Shown piece by piece: positions 49,201 through 61,200 of a stretch of DNA of 64,000 nt. Origin of the DNA: Paragonimus westermani (lineage: Eukaryota > Platyhelminthes > Trematoda > Plagiorchiida > Troglotrematidae); the NCBI GenBank assembly GCA_008508345.1, contig QNGE01000885.1, positions 132,340-196,339 of the forward strand, written 5' to 3'. The notes under the pieces are model-generated. The model worked only from the letters and a program-made list of their open reading frames with translations, made no database searches and was not told where the DNA came from. Within the stretch, counting starts at the first letter, position 1. Each line of letters begins with the position of its first letter. Made by a program: the position numbers and the translations under genes.

Positions 49201-52200
49201 TTTCGCCTGCCCTGCCTCGCCCGTTGGTCCGATCCAGTCGAGCGATGACGCATCCGGTCGCGCACGTTGTTCTTCATTCGATCGCGGGAGGCTTTTGAAC
49301 GTACCTCCCCGCGCGTTGACGTATTCGGCCGAGCGTTCGAAAACTCGCACCTCCGGCCCGACAATCCACCACAATATCACTTAACAGGTTCAGAATAGTT
49401 AACACGTTCTCTCTAGAAGAACTAAAGTAGAGCAATTTCGTCCATATAATCGATATCAGTTGGCTTACTACTGGGTAGAAGCCTCACTCGGAACCTCTTA
49501 GCGCTCCTTCCAGAACACTGCCCATCACAAAATTGAAAACGAACAGGAAGATCGGGTACCCTTGTTGAACGTCACTTGACGTGAAGAACGCTCGAGATAG
49601 TTGTCCATAAAATCGCACTCTGTACTCAAAGTGGACATATAACAGGTTCAATAAACTGACGTACTTCACTGAGAGTTCTGTGAGATGGAGACAGTCCGGG
49701 GAAATGTGTTGGGCAATCGAGTCAGAAGCACCCTTCAAGATCAAGAATATCATGACCGATGGTTGGAAACAAAAGTGCTGATGCCCCAGTATTTGTCGCG
49801 AGAGGCAACTATGATCGATACACCGACGCCCAGGCAATAAACCTGCCAGTTCTGTTACTTAGTTCGCTCTATGTTCCCGAAGTCACTCCATCGAGAACCG
49901 TGGACAGTTTGAAGAATGTGGTGAAGACAAGGATATCTTCGTGATTGTCATATGACGTTTTGACACATTTTGGAGATGAGAGTGACTGGTATCACAAGAC
50001 ATTTCTTCAGTTCTCCATATAGAACTAAATGCGGTCAGTTCAGATAACAATCTTTCACAGCCATTTTTGAAAAAAATTGATGAAAGAAAGTCCGGATCCG
50101 GGGCTCTAGAACTGCACTGACGTGAGGATAAACTTATCCAAAACATATGTACGCCAACTCATTTTTATTTTAAATGCCCGAATAGCTTATCGTATGCATT
50201 GGTGGAGCATTGAGTCAAACGGTCCCTGAAAGGCAATCAATGGATCAGGTAAATTTCGACCCGTGCCTTTCGCATTCTCAATCAGCCATCTAGTTGGCAT
50301 ACTGTTCTCAGTAACACCTGATTCACCTTGTCTAGCTCCGCAATGTATTGAGTACATTAGTAGACTCATTCGCTCGATCTGTATTAACATCAGGAGGATG
50401 GAACTCGTGCAGATTTGATCCAACGCGCTGGGCCAATGGCATCATCGACTGCTTCCGTTCTTGGGACCAGTGAAGCGTGTGTATGACATAAACGTAAGTA
50501 TCTGTAACTTTCCAGACGACTAGGCATTGATACTTTGTTTCAGTGTCACTGTGATAGCCGTAAAATATGCAACAGAGATGGTAGGTCTCGTCCAGCCCTG
50601 AGGCCCTCCAGCTCGGCTTGGCCTTCACGAAACTGCTAAAATCAGACAAGTCTAACTGGCTTATTGTCTCTTGTAAATCAAGATGGGGATGATCGCCCAA
50701 GTAAGACATCAGAAACTGACTCTGGTCACGGCGGAAAGAGAGCTCTACTTTTTCTAGTTATGTGCTTGCTGCTACCACAGTGAACGTGAGTAAAACACGG
50801 CCAAACGATATTTCGATAGACTAAAGACATCATTGCATCTGGACGAGGTGATTGGGCAATAGGGAACTTTTAAAGAATGCAATATTTCATTTCTCTATGG
50901 CTTCCGGACAAATGCAGTTTCCAGTGCACAGACTACCACTATATAGGACACTAGGAGCCTCGAATTTTTCACTTTTGAATTGGCTACCTCTGGATGCCTG
51001 TCCAGGACGTTCAAGTTGGAATGCTCATGTACGTCTGTGCTTGAAGATATTTTCAATACTACATGTTTTCGCAGCACGGTACATGAGAAAACACAGAAAT
51101 AAACAATTTACGTAAATAGCAATCGGAACAGCATGGAGCAACAGCTGCATCCAACTCAGATTAAACGGATATCTTTTCTTCGCATACCTCCTACGTGCTA
51201 TGCTATTAGACTGGGGATAATCGTATTCAACCTAGGCTCTCAAATGCTCAATTAACACTCGTATTGGACTCGTTAGCTTTATGCAATCAATTTTATCAAA
51301 GGAATTTGCGCCAACTATATCTAACATTGTCTTAATGGTGGTAGACGAACCCGGTGAGTGCTGCTCAGTCGAACTGGGATTATTGTGTCTCTGTACTAAT
51401 ATACACGTTAAGTGGAATAGCAGTTAGACTTGTTATAGTTTCCGGTATCCAAGGGACAGTCTTAACTTAACTTGGTCCTGACAAAGCTTGGTAATCTCAG
51501 GAGTCAACTAGCAGTGTTCGAAACATCACTCTGCTACTTGGTTATGAATCCACTTCAGACTGGGATTCTGCTGGCAACAATTCATCTTTTGCAGTCACAC
51601 TCTAGACAAAGTGAGGTTAAAAAGTCCACCTTCACAGACTCTGTTCAGTTAAAAATTCTCCAGTGTTGTCTGCTGGGATAAGAGACTTGGCAGCCATCAA
51701 AGTTCATAGTTTCCTCGACAAAACGACAGGCGGCCAAAAATCGCCAGAAGTGAAGAAAGAAACAACTGAGAGGACCTATGAAGAGAGTTGTAAAATGACT
51801 AACCAAACTGCGATGTTCTCCTTCCTTTTTAACTATGCAATAAATGACAGTCCAGAAGAAGTACTCGGGAGTTCCGAGGATCCTGGAGTTAGGATTCCGG
51901 CAGGTAACATTCTAATTAATATTGAGTACACGGACGATAATGCATTATACGGAGAACGTGTGGACCTTGTCGAACCGGATGAATGACACGGCTGATCTGT
52001 GCAGCATGACAGTCAATCAGTCAAAATACCGCAAGGTGAATTGTCAGCTTTTGACATACTCAAATATTACACAAATGAAGGTCAGTTAACTGAGTCACAA
52101 AACAGGAATAATAATCTTGAAACTCAGAAACTCAAGAAATGGTCATGGTGGGCATTACGTGGGAAGAAATCTGCCGAAGTAATTTTGCGAATGATTCGAA

Positions 52201-55200
52201 AATACGAAGACTGAGGTTGAGCAGGAGTCAGGGTAACTACGGTGTAAAGAAAGTGCAGTAAGACTGGGTACTCGGAAATAAGTGCTCATATTAGCACTTG
52301 ATGTAAGATGTAGAAATACACTTGGGGAAATCTTTTGAAGGGAGGAATATTACAAGATTAGATTGAGGGTGACAATATCTTTGTTGAAGACAGCCTATGC
52401 GGGGTTGCCGACGGCTCCCGTAACCTGGGTAACATCAACTAATTAGATTCTTGTATTTTCAATGTAGTGGCCCTGAAGATACTGAATGCAGTACCTAGTT
52501 TCTCCAGCCTACATCACCTGTGGAGTCGCAAAAACGTCCCGCTGTCGCTTAGGGAAGGGGCTAACAACGCATACTTGCGCTCAGCTTGCTCCACAGATAA
52601 GAGACTTAGCCCACTCATGCGGAAGGTGCATAAAGCGGTTGAGCACCAGTGAGAACCGCTGGTGTACTACTGTTTGTGATGATGACGATTCGGCTGACGT
52701 TTTCACCAGTTAACCAGTGTCGAAGGGACTGACTGTGTGAACAATGCGACAGTACGTCGGAAAGTATTTAGTAAGTGTACAAACTCGTGCATGACCAACG
52801 CAAAGAAGATACATTGTCCACGCTGACTGGATCGTGTCTACCGCACCGTGGAGTGCTACGGATAACTGGAAGAAACGGTGAGAGAGGCAGGCGGTGACGG
52901 AGTCGCGGGCTAGGAAAGTTCCAACTGTTCCGCTGAGTAAGGTCTCTTGGGGAGATCTATCCGTCTGGAAGGTTCGTGACCATACACACGGTTTGCTGGA
53001 AACGCCGAGTGGTATGGCAGTGTGTTTCAAGCGATATCAAGTCTGTTTCAGCAAGGATGATGACTTTTCTTCTTCCTCACAAATTTCAACCACTTTCTTG
53101 CGCTGTTTTTTCCGCACATTTGAACCTGACCATTACTCCTTGGTATCATGAAACGTTGCTAAGATCAGCGACAAACCGAGGCTTAGTAGTCACATGCATG
53201 GACCGAGTGTGAAAGTGGTGACGGTCATGATTGGTTGGATAAGTCGATCGGATTGTTTGTTCCAATCAGGCTTAAGAGGATCTGTTTCTAATCGTGAACT
53301 CGAACGTGAAGTTTAACCGATGTCAAGGCCTTGTAAATTATGGCTGCTGCAGCCGACGGAGACGAAATCCTCTCTATTGAAAGATAAAGATAAAGGTAAG
53401 AAACGAGTCGTCGATCCACGCGACCAGGCTCGCCTGTGTCAGGTTCAGCGAGCGACTGATCCAAGCAGACACATTAATATGACTTTGGTTACAACACTTC
53501 TGGGGAAGGCCAACCGAGGTGGTTGAAAAGTAGATTATTACAACTTGCTCGTAACGTTGTGTTATTCTCAATCCATTAATGAACAACATGTTAAACATGA
53601 CATCCAAACTGTTTGACTTCATTCGTATTGAATTTGGTGCGTACAACTTACAGAGTCTACTTTCGTATAAATCTGATCATTTACGTTCGTGTACAAAATA
53701 TACACAGGCACGATTAATAACTGCCAGGAAGGCCGCGCCAGGAAAAGAGAGTGCACAGCTCTCTCTTTTGAATTTTTTCAGTTTAAAGTACAGCAACTCG
53801 TCTCTTGTGATCGACAACCGAATGATCTCAGTCAATTCGGCTAAAAATCGATTTTCATACCTTCTTACAAAACCTTTGTAACTTTTTCTAGGTGGACCAC
53901 ACATCCCGCGGACTTAACGATGTAGTCAGTCTTACTTTGTTACGAAAAGCGTGATAATTTTATCATCTTGTAGTAATACTGGAATGTTGAAAATTACAAC
54001 ATCGATACCGATTTCCACATTGTTGACAACCAGCAACTTGTGAAGGTGATTTTGAAACTAATGAATGCTGACTGTACTCTGATCAATTCTTGAACGTCGC
54101 GATCCATAAGAGGTCCAATTAACGCAAATGTGCAACATGGATTTCATCCTGATCAAACCCGGGTGTCTTAAAACTTCTGTTAATTTTTTATCTGTATCCA
54201 CACTTTTGAAGGCATCGCTCTCAGATCCCGGAACGTCCGTAGCTTCACACTCCAGAAAATCATTCAATCGATATGATCTTGAAAACGTTCCACAGTATTA
54301 GGATAAGATGACTGAGAAGACCAACAGAAAAAGCCGATATCCGGAGACGATTTGGACACTAGCACAAGTTCCCATTGATGGACAGATGCATTATCATTGT
54401 AAAATATAAGGCCATTAATGCCAAATACTGCTGGGAACGGATGTTTTTACAGTGGGCCACTGCAGCTCGAAGCATTTAAAATGCGATCAAGAATGGTCAA
54501 CGTGGTCTTTCCTGTTGACCGGAGAGCAGCCCATATATGAAGGGATATATCGTAATACTGCACTGTGTGAGTACTCGTATTTCCTGAGTTCGCATACCGA
54601 CGATGTTCAATGGCCACCGGCTTCATATAGTCTCTAATATCTCAGTACAGATGTTCCGAATATGTCCGGGATTTCCGATAATAAAAACTACGGATACATC
54701 AGTCTTTTACATTCCAAAAGTCCCCCAACTTTCCAGTCATTTCTCGGTCAGCACACAAAGTTCGATGGGAGTTTAACTCTACCGGTTAAATGGGGGACTA
54801 AATTAGTGAAGTATTCGAGAAATATCATGCAGTCAAACAGTGCTGTTAAAGGAACAAACGAAAACAAACTTCCTTAATAGTCAGGGGTTAGTGAATACTT
54901 TTTATTGATATCTCGCCTTAGGATCTGTACTTTCAATACTAACCACTGAACGCCACATACATCGCAGATGCATGACGTCCACGTCATTATCTTTGATACA
55001 TTCCTAACTCGACCAGAGAACGGGAAGAACAAAGACCGCCTGAGCTTTAGATCACCAACATAGTGCACCTCGTGCATTGGATCACGTCAAGTCAGAGCGA
55101 GAACGACGCGCATCACTCTAAGCCAATCACAGTCAGGGTCAACGCGTTTACGATCGATAAAGTTGTCTGCCCATGAGGTGGCTGTTAGGGTCTCCAAAAA

Positions 55201-58200
55201 TCTTCATCTCATGTTTTTCTGAAGACAAAGACTTCACGCTTAAACTGACAAGCTGGTTATTCGTATCTTCAGTTTTTCTTTCTGTACCCAGACCATTCTT
55301 GAATGTCAGCTTGACGATGAAGAACAGGCAGTTGGGCGGGCGTTAAACAGTGAGGCCAACAGTTAGGCAAAACCACGTGGTAGTCGAACAACAACGTAAT
55401 CACAAAATATGACGAACCTGACTGCCTCATTCAGAAAAATGAGTAGGTGTCGCCTGCGTGATCACTCAAATCGCTGGTTAGAAACGATATCTGAGATGGC
55501 GGTGTGCTGCATACCTATATCCATACAATTTCAAGCACTTCCGCCTAGTCCCCTTTCATTATCATTATTACAATCATTGTAACCATTATCAATAGTAATT
55601 CATTTCCCGGCAACTTTTCTTCTTCTAGGAAATTTCACGTCACTGTTGAAGTGAGTGGCAGTCCGAGCCAAAGTATCTTATGGTCAGGCTCATAGCTGTT
55701 ATGACGATGACGATGAATTGAGCGGAGGGCAATCAATGAATTATGTCGGGCTCAAACCACATACTTGGTCCGCGCAATACTGGTGAGGTTGAACCTAATC
55801 TTGTCAGTGATTTCCGAAGTGATCAACCTCTGTGAAAAGTGACCCGATTCGAACTGTTTGTGAGTAAGCGGTAGTGTATCTGAGGTGCAATACAGCGGTA
55901 AACTAGTGTGCCACTGTTCTGACTCACCCTGGACAAACAACTGAAAAATGTATGTTGCATGGTTTCGCACACCCTTTGACAGTCATGCAATGTGTAGTGT
56001 ATAAACCTGAAAAAACACCGTCTAGTACTGCAGGTCATCACGGATAGTGAGATTCAACGTTGTCGAAAACCAGGAATGATTGTATCGGCAAACTGACACA
56101 CGAACAGTATATAAGGGTGTGCAAAGCGCAACTGCCCTACAGACAATCAACTAGCTTCCAATTCGGTCATCTTTGTTGTGTAGCCCTTTGATCACAAACT
56201 TCAGGGTGGCTACTTATAACGTGTTTAAGAGTGTATATGAGGTTAACTTGACACTTACCTTTCTTCACAGGCCTTTGTGGGTGTAACACAAATGTCTCGT
56301 AGAATGCGGCTGCCGAGGCGTGTTGTCGCAGTATGGACACGATTGGGCCTAGCTGAATCGAGCAAGTGAAGGGGATTTTCGTGACCATATAGCCTCTGAG
56401 TTGTGACCGGACCTCATAAGAGTGCTGGGTGAAGTTCGGTAATTGCTGTCCAGAAACAAAACAAAATGATGTCGTTTTGGAACAGACGTAATACTGTAGG
56501 GACGCGAATCCGAACACTGAGGCACACGTTTTGCATGGAGAACCCAGTTATCCACAGACATCGCTCCTAGGTTTTACAGATAATCGCAATAAACTCACAA
56601 ATCCCGCTCTAGTCACGAACCCCTATATCATTGCATACCAGTTCTCCATTTTTGGATAAAAAAATGAACGGGGCGATTGACGGCGTTCAGCTCTTACGAA
56701 CCAGATAGGCGCATTTCGCATCGACTGCACTGCTCTCGGTCACACCTGCTCAATTTCTACAAAAGTACATTAGCTGGGTAACCACATATATAGAGTGCAT
56801 ATAGCAAAATGATTTTGCTATGGGCGTCTTGGTAAACACGTAATTTTTGAGTATCGAACACCTGTTTGACAATCATTTCCTACTCGTCTTCATACACGTA
56901 ACCTTCGAAAGCGTCAGTAGTTCCGTGTATAGAGTGAATGTTCCTGCAGCAAGTTGTTTTTAGCTCTGACATCTGACAATATGTTCAAAGGGGGCCAACA
57001 AGCTATCTACCGTTTACTACACAGTGGATTCCACATGGACTGAATCACCGAAAGCTTGCAGTGCGGAAGGGCTTCTGAGAGGGAAATGTGACTCATACAT
57101 CCGATTTCCATATTTCAATAGACCGCCAACCGCTTTGATGTTTGTCAGTCAACGCAGCCATTTGCACGGAATTCGGCTGCATTGGTTAACCGAAAGAAGG
57201 TCACATCTGAATAAACAGCTGGTATCCTACAAAGGTCCCATGGACCATATCAACCGAGAGAGTGATGGCGACATCAGCTTGCTTTATTAGTTCTGGGTGA
57301 ATGGATAATCAGTCAGTGCAGGTCCGCAAAAGCCCGGCAGCTTTGAAAGACAGTAATGCAACTGTTGCATTCTTCTAGACTTTCCAGTAGGCCCCTTTCA
57401 AAAAGAAGCACTAGACGTGAGTTCCTCTCATGTCAGAGCTCATCAGAAGTGCATACCCTTGCCATGTCAGAGATAGAATTCCGGCCATGCTTTCATGAGG
57501 CAACCATATTGACTAGTGCACCACTGAACTTACAACAGGTACAATTGTATCATATGTGGACGTCCAGCCACATTCGCTTATGACTAATGCTCTGTAATCA
57601 AAATATCGTCCAAGAAGTTAAAGACTTCTGTTATTTTAACTTGGAGAGAAGTATTAGTCGAGGGGTCATCGATGCAGTTACTGTTTCCCCGCGAGGTGAT
57701 CGGGCAACCCGATCATTAGTGGCTGTGTTTACATATGATGGTTCAATCGTGCCTAATGTGAGGTCAGTGGTGCAGTGACCAACATGATTGCCTCATGAAA
57801 GCATGGCCGGAGTTCTATTCCCAGCCATGACAAGGATATGCACTACTGACGAGATCTAACGAGAGAAAAACTTAAGTCGTCATGTTTTTTTAAAAGGGCC
57901 GACTGGATAATCTGTCGGAATGCGAAAGCTGCGATCAATGGTGGATGATGTTCAACCAATGTGACAGCAACACAGTTTACATAAAATGTTTCCCGGAGTT
58001 GTGCAAACTGAGTGTTTCAAACCACCTTGTGTCTAGCTTTGCTAAAGAGTGTACAGCATTACGAAGACAATGGAAAAACAAACTTGCGACGTCTTAAGGC
58101 TATTCGTAACGTCACCACTGGACTAACTGGATCAATAATTACGCTTCTGGCAATAGAAAGTGAAGTGTAGCTTCGGAAAAAGTTGACTTATTCAGGCCCA

Positions 58201-61200
58201 TTACTATAACCTTTACTAGTGATTGCCTCGCTATCACTTTTTACACTAGATCAGTGACCTCCGCGACAAAAGATGTCTGTATGTACGTTCGGACAACCAA
58301 AAGTGCCCATCTCATTCTTTTGAGAAAATGTAACACTACTGGTCTACCAGTCTTCCCTTAACGATGATCCCAGTTGAATCCAAAGGTTGAGGTGTGCCAC
58401 AAAACCGGACTATGACGAAGATGTATCACGACTAGAATGTTTCTGTAGCAAGTAGCAGCGATAAACAGGGTGCTTACAACGAAGCATGCAAACTGGAATC
58501 CAGAGGTGCCACTCTACGACTTGTATTTGTTCGTTTCTAGCAGTTTTGACTGACTAAATGACAGCTCCTAAGCAAAGCGAATTTCCACTGCCCTACAAAA
58601 TCGTGATGGACTGGACTACTGAAAAATCGCTCGATCTTAAACTTACAGAATAATGTCAATCCGCATCGTTTTCCTGGGGAAAACCCGCAATCACCGGTTC
58701 ACACAGCCTTGTACCAACACGGGTCGCGCCACGTTGGAAAATGTAGAGGATGTCATGATTACTCAATACATGAGCGATGCCCGAAAATCAATTTCACAGT
58801 GTAGAACCGTTGAATAAAAACGGATTTCAGTAGGTCATTGTTGGTCCTCAGCTGTGATTTCTAGCAATCTTCCATTGCATTGTGATCATTTGCCATCCCG
58901 AGCTGAATTAAATTACCCCAGCCGTTTGTGTTGCCTACATGATCATAACGTTAACAATCAAGTATTGTTTATCCATCGTTTTGCCTCAGAATCACAAGGC
59001 ATGGTTCAGTAATGAATGGGGTCATCCTCACCCATGTGCGCCGTGAACAAAGTCACTGGATCGGCAGACGAAATCAAGGACTTCTTAAATAGATAATCAT
59101 GAGCATCACTTGAGTGAACAGTGATTGAAGAATGAACAAAATAGTTCTGTTGCGAGTATGCTAACCTTGAAAAATGAGGACTAGACTTTAAGCTGAGTTG
59201 TAATGTAACAATCTCGTCAAAACTTATGCAGCATTTCATCCACGGCATTTCACTTTTCAATGATCCGCACAGTATGTACGACTTGTACGGAGCGGACCGA
59301 AGCGGGGAAACTACAGGCGCGAAAAACAAGTATGAGATGCTCGGACAATCTGGTGTGTAGTGGGAAACAGTGGAAAATAACGACCTGATAATAAAGTGAC
59401 GCGAGGGTTGAAAACAGAATGTTGAACACACTGTTACAATACTTGAACAGCGTCCAAGTCCAGTTCAACCGTACGATTTGAGTGGGCCTTACTATAGCAT
59501 AGATCTACAACCATTCCCCACCGGTAGTAACAATAACCACCTATAAGTGTGGACAAGTTGCGACTGATAGAAATGGTCGACTGATTAGCATGCTCTAACC
59601 AAGCTAATCAAGTTCTTGGCGAAGTGCCGGAGGTACGGTAGTAGTGGACTAAGGCTCACTTCTCGAACAAGCTTACGTATGTGGCACGTTCTCTACCTAG
59701 TGTAGTCCTACCGTATCAAATACATACGCGGCTTCTTTAAGATCGATGCGAATGCTCTTCACCTCCTTGAAACACTTATCGGGGAAATGAACATACTGGA
59801 CGAAACCAAATCGACGCGTAGCGGGGGACATCAAAAAGCATACCTGTGTCAAGAATACGACCACATGTTATACATAATAGGAAAAGGCTCCATATCATGC
59901 ACATCCAAAAAGTTGTATTGTTCGAGCCGAACAAAATTAAGCCTGAGGAATTACGCAGATGGTACAGCAATCTAGAGAACAACATAGACTCACCAAGTGT
60001 GTGTTGATGCCATATAAGTGCTTTTGGTTGTGCCGACTCAGAATGAGTTGAATCAAATCCTGCTCACCCTGTTCACCGTTCTCCACAAAATCCACATTGG
60101 ACAGTCCTGGGTAGCAAGAAAACAAGAAGGCAGTGGTCTGTAGGCTTTCATTTACGGTCAAACGGTAATTAGATGGAGTACCGAAACTCACAAGCCATTG
60201 AAAGCCACAGGAAATTTGTCATGTGAATGTCCCATTTTCAGCTAAGTTGTTTGTGTATTTGCAAAGTGTACCTATTTTGAATTTGATTGTTTGAATACAT
60301 GCCCAGTCCTGTGAATGAGGTTCTGTCGCCAGTCCACCCTATAAATTTAAGTCGTCTTTTCTCATACAGTTGAGCTCTCGTGTCAACAGTCAATGTAAGT
60401 CTGTCAAAAAGAACCTGCTGAATCACTGGGAACACACCAGTTTTCACAGAACAGGTTCGCAAATATTCGCCGACCGCAACCAATTTTTGCAAAGACGGTG
60501 AATAGTTTAGGTAAGATAATACGTTACCCAGTCTTGTTAGCCTTCTCGTCAGAGTGTGCACCACGAAACAGGCAACAAATCAGACACGAGCGGACCTGAA
60601 AGTTCAGTGGTACCGCCCAGGAATCACCTGGATGCTGGTCGCCTTGAACAACCTAATGGAGGCCAACTGATACAAAAACCAACAAGCTATTGGTTACCAG
60701 TGAATAGTAGTCTAGGACCCAACAGGATACGGCAATCAGACAATGTTGCAATGTGTGTAGAGCCTCGGATATATGGACACACAAACCGTGTAAACGGAGA
60801 AAAGCCGGGTCTCACCGGTGATCTGCTGCAGCTGTTGCAACGTCTCGGTCGGCATGGGTATTGGGGGATCCAAGTAGAGCACGAACTCGGCCTCAATCGC
60901 GATACAGTTGATGTCATTCGGTTGAGCGAAATCCGGTACCCTGTGCCACGGAGAGCGATAGTCGTGCAACATGTATTTTGCGAGTAAGTCAGAAGGTGGG
61001 AAACGCACAGTTAGCTAACCGACCAAAGCCACTCAACTAGTGGCCACAAAAACTGATGGACCGCAGATTAAGTCGGCATTCAACTTTAAGAACACACTAG
61101 CAACCAAGTCCGCGGTTATGTTTCAATTCGATAAAAAGACCAAACGAGAAATATACCGATTTCCGTGAGCATCCTCCTGAAGTGTGACCAATGGCATAAA

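Larger units (their letters stand above)
39710..56258 (-). other. MED1 intron 5 (16.5 kb)
   Basis: The largest intron. It contains two LINE remnants (48.1-50.15 kb minus; 51.8-52.7 kb plus), GC-rich repeat C at 48.94-49.39 kb, repeat B at 53.52 kb, an A/G-rich GGAGGAGGAGGAGAAG tract near 46,040 and an 11-bp palindrome at 41,625-41,655. A minus frame at 46.6-46.85 kb is weakly like a gypsy integrase zinc-binding region (LLDHREVAKHAW). No host gene was recognised inside it. Confidence 0.6.
56494..59993 (-). other. MED1 intron 4
   Basis: 3.5 kb containing the inverted pair of hammerhead SINEs at 57,345-57,960. A 141-codon minus frame at 59,006-59,431 has no splice support or family signal. Confidence 0.6.

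Noticed and set aside
59006..59431. 141-codon minus frame in intron 4
   Set aside because: No splice signals in phase with exons 4 and 5 and no family resemblance.
60238..60564. 108-codon minus frame as a whole MED1 exon
   Set aside because: No acceptor upstream fits phase 1 from exon 2, and the frame meets a stop before exon 4. Only the inner 58-bp piece (60368-60425) joins both neighbours.
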